A stretch of 64,000 nucleotides of DNA from Perognathus longimembris pacificus (Eukaryota > Chordata > Mammalia > Rodentia > Heteromyidae): contig NC_063162.1 in the NCBI RefSeq assembly GCF_023159225.1, positions 92,155,880 to 92,219,879 on the forward strand, written 5' to 3'. The first letter of the stretch is position 1, and each line of letters begins with the position of its first letter. The notes under the pieces are model-generated. The model was not told the DNA's origin, searched no databases, and was given only the letters and a program-made list of their open reading frames with translations. Made by a program: the position numbers and the translations under genes. Below are positions 11,165 to 23,248 of the stretch, one piece after another.

Positions 11165-12739
11165 CTGAGATATTTAAGACAAATTGTCCTTATTTTACGC
11201 CATCAACACTCACTGTGCCTGAATTTCATCCATCCCTCCTCACTGAAAAAAGCTGTCAACTTACTTTCACAGAAGAGTTATTATGCACCTATTTTATGAA
11301 ATCTTCCATGTTGCTTATTGATTTTTGCTTCTACCTTTCTCCATTGGGGAGTAAAAGTAGTGACTATACTCTCTATATGACAAGAATAATGTTCTATTTT
11401 AAGGTGAAAAATTTATTTGGAATTAACTTTCTAATGATGACAGTAAACATATGAGGTAGGAAAAATTTTAGGGTTCTACTTTTTGTGTGATTTTTTTCTG
11501 GTTCCTGTTGTGCTTTGCTTTCCTATTTCTATCGCCGAGAAACCTATTTTATGGCTTCTGGATTTTCACTTTGTTCTTGGAAGACTGTGTCATTTCCAGA
11601 CATGTGGGTGGTTTCTCATTGTCTATCATCAATACCATAATACAACTTTGGTAGGCACTGATAATAAAATCAAGTTTAGATTTGATGCAATCAGAACTAT
11701 CTGAACATATTTTTATAGAAGATAAAACATAAACTTCAAAATGAAGAAGCTCATGAAAGAAATAAAAAAGCATAAAGTATAAAAAACACAAGGCCTTCAT
11801 TTAAAGTTGTCTTTCTAAACCAAGTTGTACTTCTAAATTATATGTGCCTCTTTCTTTGGTGTTGAGTAAATGCAATTTTCTTATTGGTTCACAGTACTTT
11901 GAATTTTAGAAATACTGCTTTTACAAAAAAATAGAATTATAAATATCCCTAGAGAATCACATGAAATGCCAGGGGCATTTACATATTTACAGTCTTTGCT
12001 GACAGTCTGAGTGTAGAAATCAGGGCTAATTTTAGACTTTGTGAAGTTAGATATGCATGTTAATAATTTAAGGGGAGCTATTAAATAAATAGAAATAATG
12101 TGCATAAATTTAAAGTAAACAGAAAAATGTTTTTAGAGAAATAAAACCAACAATCTAAAATTAAATGGAGAAAAAATGAAGCACTGAAAAGGCTAAACAA
12201 GCATGTGCCACAAAGAAAGATGTTGGAAACAAATCCCTATGTATCAGTTGATATGAAAATACTCAATTTACTAGCTCAATGATGAATACAGCCAAACTAC
12301 TTTGGCAGAGCAATGTTGAATTTGAAAGTTCTTTGAAGAAATACAAAATAAATACTAAAATAACAAAAGAAGCAAAATACTTGTGTAGACCATAGCACAA
12401 AATAGACCCTAAGTGAAAAATATCAGGTACAATAGAAGAGTATTACATAATACAAATATTCAATCAACAAAAGCAAATTTATAAACCTGTAGCTGCCCAG
12501 TAACATGAATGCAAAATTTAAAAGGTAAATTGGCAGGGCTACTGAGAAAAACTGGAAAATCCACATCATAGAGAGTTTTTCTTAAAACAAAGTTATCAGA
12601 ACACTATTGAAGTTAGAGGAGATTTGAATAAAACAATTTATTTGATTGAAGATGTATTGAATTTTCAACCAATAGACATTCTTGCAAGCACAGCTCATAT
12701 GAGTAATTACAAAACTGACCACTACAATAAGCAAGTGCC
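11165..12739. other. Unique AT-rich sequence, possibly with eroded L1 at its 3' end
   Basis: No exon or SINE recognised. Adenine-rich wording from about 12120 could be the upstream part of the ancient L1 that is clear from 12740, but the match is too weak to draw. Confidence 0.4.
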
Positions 12740-13115
12740 AACTAACTAGAGAATTAACATGGATAATGGATTATTACTCAGCCTTACAAAGGAAGGAAAT
12801 TCTGACACATGCTACAACATGGAAAACATTATGCTAATTGAAACAAACTGCACACAAAAGTCAAATTCTGCATGATTCCATTTATGAGAAGCAATTAGTG
12901 TAGCCAGTTTTATACAGAAAATAGAATAGTGGATGTTAAGGGCTGAGGAAAGGAGTTTTAATGTAGAAAGCTTTTTTTCCTAAGTTCTTGGAGATAAATA
13001 ATGATGCTGGACACAAAATAATGTGAAGATACTTGTTACTGAACGTATGCTTAAAGATGACCAGGGTAAAAAAATACATATCATTTGTATTTTACAACAA
13101 AAATATGGAGTTAAT
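12740..13115 (+). mobile_element. Ancient L1 (L1M-type) 3' end
   Basis: The block gattattactcagccttaca, acacatgctacaacatgg, aacattatgctaattgaaa and gcatgattccatttatgag matches the ORF2 end and start of the 3' UTR seen in mammalian L1M elements. It is heavily diverged and non-coding. Confidence 0.75.
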
Positions 13116-13230
13116 ATTATATGAATTACAGTATGAACAAATTATTGTTAGAAAATGGCATTGCAAATAAAGAGTCATGCACTTGAAAATTTGAAAAAAT
13201 CAAACAAAACTATCATAACATAAAAGTTGA

Positions 13231-13465
13231 ACCAAGCTGGGTATTGGTTGTGCATACCTAGAATCCTAGCTAGTCAGGAATCTGAAAACAAACAACAACA
13301 AAAGAAATCAGAGGATTGAGGTTCAATACCGACAGGCAGAAAAGTCTGAGAGACTTCATGTACAAAATAACCAAAAGAAAGCCAGGTTGGAGTGGGAATG
13401 GAGTGAATGAGCCTAGCAAGCACAAAACCCATACCCAGTTCAAATTCCAGTAGTGGCAGAAAATT
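13231..13465 (+). mobile_element. B1-dID-type dimeric SINE, interrupted
   Basis: B1-like half (gctgggtattggttgtgc, gaatcctagctagtcagg) with a 20-25 base A/C-rich insertion at about 13286-13308, then an ID-like right half containing gcctagcaagcacaaaacc and gttcaaattccag. The right half is ID-like rather than Geo-like. Confidence 0.7.
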
Positions 13466-13584
13466 TAGAATCAAAACAATGATTTTATTACATTGAGTGA
13501 ATATCCATAATGGAATTAGTCATTTATCTGTAGTTGGAAATTTAAGATTTTTTTCTATTTTAGTAATTAAAAAAAATTAATATT

Positions 13585-13800
13585 CAGGAATGTTCCCTGG
13601 AATCCCAGTTTTTCCAGGGCTTTAAGCATAAATGGGTGCTGGATTTTATTGAATGCTTTTTCCGCATCCAGAGATAAAACCATGTGGTTCTTTACCTTGC
13701 TCCGGTTGATGTGGTGGATTACATTAATTGACTTGCGTATATTAAACCAACTTTGCATCCCTGGAATAAATCCAGTTTGATCATGGTGTATGATTTTTTT
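13585..13800 (-). pseudogene. L1 ORF2 reverse-transcriptase fragment (inverted part)
   Basis: Minus-strand translation gives motifs of the L1 RT palm ([35 protein letters not shown]). This is the piece immediately upstream of the plus-strand segment in an intact ORF2. The two meet at a shared cctgaatat word (minus strand at about 13578-13586; plus strand from about 13806). In LDAEKAF the first conserved aspartate of the RT active site is kept. The fragment is not expressed as a unit because the inversion cuts the frame. Confidence 0.93.
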
Positions 13801-13805
13801 GATAA

Positions 13806-15736
13806 CCTGAATATAATCAAGGCAGTTTATGACAAACCAACAGCAAGCATAACTCTAAATGGGGAAAAACTAAAACCATTCCCTTTAAAATCAGGAACAA
13901 GGCAGGGATGTCCACTCTCTCCCCTGCTCTTCAACATAGTACTAGAATTCCTATCCAGAGCAATTAGGCAAGAAGAAAATATAAAGGGGATCCAAATAGG
14001 AAAAGATGAAGTTAAACTTTCTCTCTACGCAGGTGACATGATCCTATACCTAAAGAATCCCATAGACTCTACCCCCAAGCTACTAGAGCTGATCCAAAAC
14101 TTTGGCAAAGTTGCAGGATATAAAATAAACCTTCAAAAATCAACGGCCTTTCTTTATGCTAATGACCCGAAGACCGAGGCTGAAATCAGGAAAGCAACTC
14201 CTTTTGCAATAGCCCCCCAAAACATAAAAAACCTAGGAATAACCTTAAACAAAGAAGTGAAAGACCTCTTTGATGAGAACTTTAAGAGCTTGAAAAACGA
14301 AATTAAGTCAGAGCTAAGGAAATGGAAAAACCTCCCATGCTCCTGGATTGGGAGGATTAATATAATCAAAATGGCAATATTGCCAAAGGCTATCTACAAA
14401 TTCAATGCAATACCCATTAATATCCCAACACCATTTTTTTACTGAAATAGAAGAAGCAATCCTGAAATTCATATGGAACAATAAAAGACCTAGAATAGCA
14501 AAAACAATCCTAAGCAGAAAGAACAGTGCTGGAGGAATTACAATACCCAACTTCAAGCTGTATTATAAAGCTGTAGTAATAAAAACAGCTTGGTATTGGC
14601 ACCGGAACAGGCCTGAAGACCAATGGAACAGAATTGAAGACCCAGAAATGAACCCACAGAACTACGCCTACTTAATCTTTGATAAAGGAGCTAAAACAAT
14701 AGTATGGAAGAAAGATAGCCTCTTTAACAAATGGTGCTGGCAAAACTGGCTCAACACATGCAACAAACTAAAACTAGATCCTTACGTATCACCCTGCACC
14801 AAAATCAATTCCAAATGGATTAAAGACCTCAAAATCAAAACAGACACCCTGAAAACGCTAAAGGAAGGAGTAGGAGAAACACTTGGGCTCCTTGGCACAG
14901 GACGGAACTTTCTTAACAAAGACCCAGAAAGGCTACAAATCAAAGAAAGGTTGGACAAATGGGACTGCATCAAACTGCAGAGCTTCTGCACGGCAAAGGA
15001 CATAGCTCGCAAGATAAACAGAAAGCCCACAGACTGGGAGAAGATCTTTACCGGGCTTTCAACGGACAAAGGCCTCATATCTAAAATATATGCAGAACTA
15101 AAAAAATTACCCTCTTCCAAAACAAAACCGCAAAGAACCAATAGCCCCCTCATCAAGTGGGCTAAAGACTTACAAAGAGACTTCTCTGATGAGGAAATGA
15201 GAATGGCCAGGAGACATATGAAAAAAAGCTCTACATCACTGGCCATAAAAGAAATGCAAATCAAAACAACATTGAGATTCCATCTCACCCCAATAAGAAT
15301 GTCATATATCAAGAAAACTAACAATAACAATTGTTGGAGGGGATGTGGCCAAAAGGGAACCCTACTTCATTGTTGGTGGGAATGTAAACTGGTTCAGCCA
15401 CTCTGGAAAGCGGTCTGGAGATTTCTCAGAAGGCTAAGCATTGAGCTCCCCTATGACCCAGTAGCCCCACTTTCGGGCATCTACCCAAAAGACCACAAAC
15501 AAGAACACACTAAAGTCACCAGCACAACAATGTTCATCGCAGCACAATTAGTCATAGCTAGAATTTGGAACCAAGCCAGATGCCCCTCAGTAGACAAATG
15601 GATCAGGAAAATCAGAAAGAATGACATTGCCCCATTTGTAAGGAAATGGAAGGACTTGGAAAAAATTATACTAAGTGAAGTGAGCCAGACCCAAAGAAAC
15701 ATGGACTCTATGGTCTCCCTTATTGGGAATAATTAG
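13806..15736 (+). pseudogene. L1 ORF2 C-terminal half (RT palm/thumb to Cys-rich end), defective
   Basis: In an intact element this encodes the reverse-transcriptase half of the L1 endonuclease/RT protein, which copies L1 and SINE RNA at nicked chromosomal sites. Visible in order: [19 protein letters not shown] (RT motif, about 13894-13950), the catalytic box read as LSLYAGDMI (about 14020-14046), [25 protein letters not shown], the LLFN-to-thumb region, then a C-terminal zinc-knuckle-like C-x3-C-x7-H-x4-C (CWRGCGQKG... region, 15333-15386) and the natural end at SLIGNN. Three defects are visible. The second residue of the YADD-type box is Gly (ggt at 14032-14034), which removes a metal-binding aspartate. 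A frame change falls in a T7 run at 14434-14440. About 42 bases are missing near 15608-15614 compared with the second L1 here. It is not functional. Confidence 0.95.
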
Positions 15737-16274
15737 TACAGGTTTAGGCAAGTCATAGCAGAGCATCACAAGGCCCAATAGCTATACCCTTATGAACACC
15801 TAAGATGATGCTAAGTGAAATGAACTCCATGTTATGGAGACAATTGTTATATCACAGTTGTAACTACTTTCAAAGTCCCATGTGTATCTGTAGCTTCTAT
15901 TATTGATGATGTTCTTGTATCACCTTCCTGTGGTTGTACCTACACTATCTCTGTAATCTTATCTGAGTATATTGGAAACCTTGTATACTGGTATTGGAAC
16001 TAGGAAATTGAAAGGGAATACCAAAATTGAGAGACACAGGGTAAGAAAAGACAACTACAAAAGCAATACTTGCAAAACTGTTTGGTATAAGTGAACTGAA
16101 CACCTCAGGGGGGGAAAGTGTGAGGGGGAGGGGAGAGGTGGTATGAGGGACAAGGTAACAAACAGTACAAGAAATGTATCCAATGCCTAAAGTATGAAAC
16201 TGTAACCTCTCTGTACATCAGTTTGATAATAAAAATTTGAAAAAAAAGACTAATAAAGGTACTATTCTATTCTT

Positions 16275-16385
16275 GTGTATGTGTGCTGATACCAGGGAGT
16301 GAATTCAGGGCCTCGGGCTCTCCTTCAGCTCTCTTGCTCATGGATGGTGCTCTATCACTTGAGTTATGCTTCCAGTTTAAGGTGC
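16275..16385 (-). mobile_element. Old SINE remnant (tRNA-like half)
   Basis: gctgataccagggagtgaat and atggtgctctatcacttgag resemble the box region of the minus-strand SINEs. No B1-like half follows, so it is truncated or belongs to an older family. Confidence 0.6.
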
Positions 16386-16450
16386 CATATATATGCACAC
16401 ACACACGTAGCCATATACATGCATGCATACATACATATATGCATATGTAG
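16386..16450. repeat. Alternating purine/pyrimidine (CA/TA/TGCA) tract
   Basis: tatatatgcacacacac followed by catgcatgcatacatac units. Confidence 0.85.
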
Positions 16451-16569
16451 GCAAAATAATGATGAAGATAATTATATATTAAAATATGAATATAGCTAGA
16501 ATTTTAGGATATGTGTGTATATCCTAAGTCCTATGAATATTAATTAGATATCATGTTATAATTTAAAGG

Positions 16570-17365
16570 ATAGCATCAAGTAAAGTGAAAAGATAACTGA
16601 GAACTCAGAGAAAATATTTCCAGGTCATGCCTGGAAAGAGATTTGTGTCTAGAATCTAGAGAGAATCCTTACAACTCACCAAGCCCATCATAAAAAGGCA
16701 ACCTGACTTCAAAAAATTTCTGAGTATTCAGAAACAAGTGAAAAGTGCTCAACAGCACTAGCCAACAGTTTGCAAATCAAAACTATGGTGAAATCCAACA
16801 TCACATGAACTTGAAAGGCTTACTACAAGGTAGCAGCAAGCGCTGAGGGAAATGCAAAGAAATGGGGACTTCCATACATTTCAATGAGATTGTAAGACAG
16901 TGCAATCACTTCAATAAAAATTCCCATGGCAGCACTTTTAATGACAAATAGAAATAGCCCAAATGCCCATCCATTGAATACATAAAGTATGGTAAGTATG
17001 GTATAGCTCTATGATGGAATGTCATCCAGCCTTGTAAAGGAATGAGACACTGATTCATGATAAACATACATTGTGGATGAACTTTAAATATGTGTCTGTG
17101 TGAGAAGTCAGTGAAAAGAAATCATATATTATGCAATTTCACTGATACAACATGTTTACAAGGTAGTCAATTTGAGAGTGCAAAAAGTAGGTATGTGGTG
17201 GTTTGATATTCTGGGGGTATGGGAAATGAATAATCACGTGTGCTGCTTGTGGTACACATGTTCTACATTGAATCGTGTAGGTGATTTTACAGCTCTGTTG
17301 AATGTCCTACAGATTGTTGAATTATCAGCTGCATGGTGTGAATTGTAGATTAACAAAATAGTAAA
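16570..17365 (+). mobile_element. Ancient L1 (L1M-type) ORF2 end and 3' UTR
   Basis: gtgctcaacagcactagcc, tgcaaatcaaaactatgg, aatagcccaaatgcccatcc, gatggaatgtcatccagcc and atatattatgcaatttcac are diverged forms of the well-known end of L1 ORF2. A 3' UTR-like section and ggtgtgaattgtagatta follow. No long frame remains. Confidence 0.85.
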
Positions 17366-18050
17366 AAAATGACACTTGTTCCATCACAGTACCCAATCTT
17401 CCTGTGCCATTAACTCAAAATGAAATTTCATTTAAGTGTTTATTTTTTATCTCACATTTACTAATATTTTGTTGGGTGAAATTTTGTAACATTTAATATA
17501 GCAGTAGTATATCATGTACTACATTGATACAATAAACATGAATATCTATATTTGTTTATGTAGCTATGTAACTATGTATTATGTAATCATCTATTAGTTA
17601 TATATGTTCAGATAGATATAAAGATGCTAAAATATTTTTGCTTGTGATAAAAAATCATAGACTAGCATGCATGACATACAAGATGAAATGCTTCTTTTGT
17701 AGGAAGTAAAAATTCAGACGGATGCAGTGTGCTTTTCTCCAGAATTTTGCCAACACAAATGAATTCTTATCATACCTCCCTCCCAACAGCAGTTTCATTT
17801 GAATTCTCCTGTGCAGTCTGGTGAGCCACATAGGAGAGTTTGGTGCTCATAACAAGTTTGTGCTCATTACTTCCTGTCAATCTTCCTCTCAGTGCCAAGA
17901 AGTGGTCCCTTTGTATCAGACAGAGGTTAACACTGTCCCCTTTCCATGGCCAAATCTAGTAACGATAAGCCCCTCCTTTCTTCTCAGGTTCTTAATCCAG
18001 ACATGAGTTTTTGTTTAGCGAATTTTTCATGCCAGCAAAGAGAACACATT
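17366..18050. other. Unique sequence
   Basis: AT-rich to 17700, then a more balanced stretch (17700-18005) without recognisable repeats. A 61-codon frame there has no family match. Confidence 0.4.
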
Positions 18051-18081
18051 CACATGCATGCATGCATACACACACACACAA
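18051..18081. repeat. Short CATG/CA repeat
   Basis: cacatgcatgcatgcatac followed by a short CA run. Confidence 0.85.
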
Positions 18082-19662
18082 TAGACATATTTTTTTCATA
18101 TCAGATATTATCATCATATTGAACTCATGAGGAGTTCATAAACAGTGGCAAGATTCAGAAGGCAGGGCTGAGGGTAAGAGCGCACTACAAAACTCTCAGC
18201 ATCCCCATTCCCATTGCTAACAGAAGCAGAGAAGCTGGAATCAGTTGGTGAGCATGCACACTAGATTGCAGAGTGTTCACTTTACCTAAGAATCTGGAAG
18301 GAAGCCTAGGGTTTGTTTAGCTCAACATTGCTATTGGCCTACCATGTAGCTGACTTGTTTCAGAACATTATTCCTCAGTTGGGTAGAATGTTGGAAGATG
18401 TCACTTCGTATGCACAAATTTCCTAAAGCTCCCATATACATGCAAACATACTTAGATATAAGGCTTCTCTGAGAAAATAGTGATTTGGTTGCACTATGAA
18501 TTTGTATTAGTGCACAAATGATTGCTTTAGAAATGTGCATCATCCAAACACTTTGGTGTACTTGAAAAAATCATCCCTTTACACGAATGGAAACTTTATT
18601 CCACAACACAGGACAAAAGAAACCACACTCAAATTTTGAAATTAAATAAGGGGACTAGCCCACAATGAATAATTTCTTTCACAAAAGATTTTTTAAAAAA
18701 ACAAGTTATATTTTTGTTCCTTCAATTGCCCTTCAGCTGCTCCATTTTTACAATCGCCTGTAGAAGCAATGTCCAAGAAAGCAGATTGAAATTATTTTAA
18801 TTATGTAACAGCCCAGAGGAAGATGGAATTGTACAATGTCCTAGACTAGCATCTTCTATCTGGTCAGTAGCCAAAAGACAGAACAGGATGAACAATGAAG
18901 CTCTGGTATAGAAATAATAGCCTGAAGATAAAGAAGGAAAAGAAGTTTCGTTTGACTATGATGAATCTCTGGAGTATTTCCTTTATTCCTCCCCTTTGAT
19001 AATTAGAGTCCAGATATAAAATAAATCATAATGGGAGAGATGACAAGCAATATAAATCATTGCTATTTAAGACACATGAACTGAACATATTTATATTGAA
19101 TAAACGTTCTCTGTCTAGGATGGGTGGAAATGTTCTAAAGGGCACAAGACTTCTGAAAGTGTATGCAAACTTGTATGAGAATGTACATTTGTGAATATTT
19201 TCAGAAGATAGTCCAGAAGTTTTATAGAGAGGATAATTAATTTTAATGACAATATCATAAGCAAAGCTATTACTAAAAACTCACTAGTTATAAATTCTAG
19301 GTTTGTCTCTTATTGGGTCAGCCTGAATCTTTTCTCAAATATGTGGGTTCAGACACAAGAAGCTGGGTCATGGAGGAGCAATTCCTACTGAATTAGGAAT
19401 TCATCTTTATGTCCTTTCAGGCTGAGAAAGCATTTTACTAAACTTGGAGAAAAATCCTACCACCTTCTTAATTAGGAAACATGTGAACCCCCCAAATTGT
19501 TTGACCTTATTACTATTTTACCCTGTTTCCCTAAACGTGTTCATCCAAGATAAGGGTTACCATGTTTCTTATCTTACAACTAGAAGCCAACTGCAGATAG
19601 CACCTTGCTAAAATGTAAAAGAAAGAGAGCATTGCTTAACCTGCATTTATTTTGTCATTTGA

Positions 19663-19664
<2 letters not shown>
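18082..19664. other. Unique AT-rich sequence
   Basis: No repeat, exon or RNA gene recognised over about 1.6 kb. Confidence 0.45.

Positions 19665-19708
<44 letters not shown>
19665..19708. repeat. (AT)n microsatellite
   Basis: About twenty-two uninterrupted AT units, able to form a cruciform. Confidence 0.98.
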
Positions 19709-19710
<2 letters not shown>

Positions 19711-19788
19711 TCTTTTTCACCTGTAAAACTCGCAAGGTTTTGAGGAATCACATGGATCCTCACACAGCATGCAGAAATAACAATTGTT

Positions 19789-20004
19789 GGGGCTGGGAAT
19801 ATGGCCTAGTGGCAAGAGAGCTTGCCTCGTATACGTGAGGCCCTGGGTTCCATTCCCCAGCACCACATATACAGAAAATGGCCAGAAGTGGCGCTGTTGC
19901 TCAAGTGGCAGAGTGCTAACCTTGAGCAAAAAGAAGCCAGGGACAGTGCTCAGGCCCTGAGTCCAAGCCCCAGGACTGGCCAAAAAAAATAAAAAAAAAA
20001 AAAA
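19789..20004 (+). mobile_element. IDL-Geo SINE
   Basis: ggggctgggaatatggcct start and Geo half ending gtccaagccccaggactggc with an A-rich tail. Flanking acaattgt/aaattgt is a possible short TSD. The Geo half reads gctgttgctcaagtggc, one base off the usual A-box-like word. Confidence 0.95.
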
Positions 20005-20289
20005 TTGTCACTATAGTTTGCAGTCAGAAATTCTTATCTCTTCTGGAGTCAAATATTTTTCAACAATAATACTAAGGTACATTTGCTAAGACAAATGTAA
20101 TATGTCTCAAAATATTTGGTTTGACTTTTTTTTACATAAAGGCTTTCTTGAACACTTCATCAAATGTACAAGTAAATTTCACAAGTAGAGCATTTGTAAA
20201 AATAACAATTCTGCAATAACTTCTTGACTTTGGTGGAACACATCTGTTTATGCATTTTTATGTACTCAGGATACTTATTAGAAAGTAAG

Positions 20290-20760
20290 AGGGGCAGAGA
20301 TAAAGCAGATAGAAAGCATTTCCTGCAGGGAGTTTACAATCCAGTAAGGAAGAATAATATTCATAAAAATTCTGCACCAGTAAGAAAGAACAACTGATGA
20401 GGAGTGGGCTAGCAAGGGCTTCTCATTGAAGCCCAGTTAAGGAGGGCTTTGTGTGAGGCAAGGAGGGTTTTGACTATTATGAATGAAAAGGACTAGAGTA
20501 GGAAAAGGAAAGAATGCCCCTGGAGAGAGAAACCCTTCACAGTATTACTCATGCTGGGGCACTGTAAGTGACACAGCACAAGTGCAGCCTGGGATGTTGG
20601 GGGATACTGCTGGCTGAAGGTGAGGCAGAAGAACCAGATAGAATGAGACCATGCAGAATTTGTATATGGCCAAAAAGACTGATTCTGAATCCTAAGAATA
20701 TTGCAAAGTTAAGAACAATTCCAGCTTCCAGGAATTAAGCCTGGATACTGCTTAGTGAAT
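20290..20760. mobile_element. Probable ancient mammalian interspersed repeat, family not named
   Basis: Phrases such as gggagtttacaatccagtaa, gggcttctcattgaagccc, tgaggcagaagaaccagata and gaccatgcagaatttgtata resemble an old, widespread mammalian LINE-like repeat (L3/CR1 type is my best guess). Highly diverged. Confidence 0.45.
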
Positions 20761-20880
20761 AGAGGGAGGAAGAATAGGTTTATAATTAAAATGAGCATTC
20801 TATCAGAAAAATAGTACACATTTCAGGCAGGCCAACCAATTTAAGCATTATGTGTCTTCTTCAGTTATTAAAAAGAGTAC

Positions 20881-21146
20881 GGGCCAGATGCCAGTGGCTC
20901 ATGTCTGTAATCCTAGCTACTCAGGAGGCTGAGATCTCAGGATCACAGTTCAAAGCCACCGGAGCAGGAAAGTCTGTGAGACTTATCTCCAATTAACCAC
21001 CAGAAAACCAGAAGTTGTGCTGTGGCTCAGGTAGTAGAGTGCTAGCCTTGAGCTGAAGAGCTCAGGGACAGCACCCAGGCCCAGAGCTCAAGCTCCATGA
21101 CTAACCCAGCCCTCTCCCCCGACAAAAAAAAAAAAAAGAAAAAAAG
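20881..21146 (+). mobile_element. B1-like/Geo composite SINE, full length
   Basis: One of the best copies. gggccagatgccagtggctc and cctagctactcaggaggctg are 7SL/B1-like, gtctgtgagacttatctcc is the linker, and gctgtggctcaggtagtaga, gctagccttgagctgaagag and agctcaagctccatgac form the Geo-like half. An impure A-tail follows. aaaagagtac (20871-20880) against aaaagaatat (about 21141-21150) is a possible decayed TSD. Confidence 0.93.
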
Positions 21147-21539
21147 AATATGGATTGAGAAAACAGGCAAATTCTTCTTGGTTCTGACCTAGTCCTACCA
21201 TTTTACTAATGTGTAAATTAAGGAGTATATTGAAGCACTCAGAGACTCTCCCTAAAATCAAGTACAAATATGTATCAGACAGATCTTTTTCTTTAGGGAC
21301 ATCTGCAAAAGGTGTCATTATCAGTGAGTCATTTGTTTAAATTCAGATTACTTTATAATCCAGCACATTGCTACTGGGCAAATCTTCATGATTTATGATA
21401 TTTCCTTTCTAGTATTGACTCCGTGTCCTCAAAGTCAGGAGCTAGACGAAGACTCAAGACTGCCACATCTATTCAGCTTAGTTTTTTTTTTTATTGTATA
21501 TTTCTGTTATATTTTACCAATTGTTTTGTCCATGTGAAA
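21147..21539. other. Unique sequence
   Basis: Nothing recognised apart from a T-run at 21482-21493. Confidence 0.4.
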
Positions 21540-21738
21540 ACCTGAATTCCAGGATTCAGGCCCTGGCTTGAAGCTAGTGCTCTACCACTCAAGCCATGTT
21601 TCCAGCCCAGGTTTTTGTGCTGGTCAACTGGAAATAGTCACTCATACTTTTATGCCTTGGCAGACTTTGAATCACATTTCTCAGATCTCAGATTACAGAG
21701 TAGCTATGATTACAAGTATGTACTATCAGTGCCTGGCT
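21540..21738 (-). mobile_element. Old tRNA/7SL-type SINE
   Basis: aggattcaggccctggcttg, gctctaccactcaagccatg, then a diverged B1-like part (ttggcagactttgaatcac, ctcagattacagagtagc, atcagtgcctggc). It lacks most of the Geo A-tail side. Confidence 0.7.
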
Positions 21739-22384
21739 TTTGGTTTTTATCTTGAATTACAAAATAATCTTGATTAGTCTTTTAGCAGCTGTGACCTTTA
21801 AAGGTCAGATAAATTGCCTGAGGGACCAGCACCTGATTGCTTTACCTAATTTTTACATTGGTAAAGCTTCTTTTATTGGTATCCTCATAGTTATCAGGAC
21901 AACAAAATGAAGCTCTCTAGCTCTGATGATCTAATTATGTCTCTCTCCTTTCTAAATGTTTTAATTGACAAGAGTTGTATATATTTATTGTATCAATACG
22001 GTGTTTTGATAAATGTATACATTGTGGAATGGCTCAAGCATGCTAATTTACATACATGTCCTCACATACCTCTTCATTTATCGCTATTCTTACACGCCTT
22101 TTTAATGCTATTTTGGTCTGACATTTAGAGTACAGCATTTTACTTTAGCAAAATGTAAGAGAGCTTGAAAGGAGACACTCTTCTCATTTCTGAGAGAAAG
22201 TATTAATGAATATTTTTGAGGAGGGTCATTTGCCACTAAGGATAATAAGGCTCTGAGTGAGAGGTAATAACCTAAGTGTGGCACTAGTGGTAATCATGAC
22301 AGATTGACAAGTACTAATAATGGCTCTTAAGTAAGCACAGACTTGTTCCTGAACAAAACAAAATTCTCTTTAAAAATTCTCAAA
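21739..22384. other. Unique AT-rich sequence
   Basis: No feature recognised. Confidence 0.45.
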
Positions 22385-22629
22385 AGGTCCAGCACTGGTG
22401 GTTCACACATATAATCCTAGCTACACCAGAGGCTGAGATCTGAGGATTTGGGTTCAAAGCCAGCTGAGGCAGGAAAGTCTGTGAGACTCTTAGCTCCAAT
22501 TAGCCACCAGAAAATTGGAAGTGGATCTGTGACTCAAAGTGGTAGAGCACTAGCCTTGACTACAAAGAACTCAGGGGCAGTGCCCAAGCCCTGAGTTCAA
22601 GCCCCATGACCAAAAAAAAAAAAAAAAAG
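22385..22629 (+). mobile_element. B1-like/Geo composite SINE, full length
   Basis: Both halves are clear: ggtccagcactggtggttc, ttcaaagccagctgaggcag, gtctgtgagactcttagctc, tgtgactcaaagtggtagag, gagttcaagccccatgacc and an A18 tail. The flanks attctcaaaag / atacccaaaag could be a decayed TSD. Confidence 0.93.
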
Positions 22630-23248
22630 AATACCCAAAAGTACCTGAGAAACTGTGACTTGGCATGTCCTGGTGAATTGGGAAGGTGCTCTCTCGACTT
22701 GAAGACAATGAGGAATACAGATAAATGAAAGGCAGCATATTTAACCTCTGAAAATTTCAATTGTCCTATTACTTTGAAAATTGTGAATAAAAATGAGATG
22801 TCTACTTAAATACTTAGCAATGTGTGAGGCATTTTCTAGGAATTCAGACATACAATTTCTATTACATCTACCAAGAACATTCAAGTTTTAAATAAAACAT
22901 TTTAGGGCATCTTATTTGTACTGAATACAAACTTGGAATGTGTCATAGTTTTAAAGATTGTTAGTTTAAATTATGTTTATTTATATGAATAAATATATAC
23001 ATATATGTATGATTAGCTAATATGTATCATTGGATGGTAAAGCAATAAAATGTACTTCATTCCACTTTTCTCTTGTATAAGTGTTTTTTGTTAAACTTAA
23101 ATGATTTCCTTCTTAGGTGCATCACTCATATCAAAGAGCATCTGATGTACTTTCAAATGAGAAATATGAGTGCCAGCCATCTGTTAGATAAACAGACTTA
23201 TTAACACATACTATCCCCAATATGCTAAGTGTTGATGAGCTAATATTC
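22630..23248. other. Unique AT-rich sequence
   Basis: No feature recognised. Confidence 0.45.

Larger units (their letters stand above)
13577..16245 (+). mobile_element. L1 3' fragment with 5' inversion (about 2.7 kb)
   Basis: The first ~220 bases hold L1 ORF2 sequence on the minus strand. From about 13806 the next part of ORF2 runs on the plus strand through its natural C-terminus (15736), a 3' UTR with a G-rich tract (16108-16147) and a short A-rich 3' end. Opposite orientation of adjacent ORF2 segments is the signature of twin-primed integration. Divergence is modest, since a 443-codon frame survives, so this is a younger, lineage-specific copy. I could not define the TSD with confidence. 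Confidence 0.95.

Noticed and set aside
14782..15330. 182-codon minus-strand frame
   Set aside because: Antisense shadow of L1 ORF2, which reads clearly on the plus strand.
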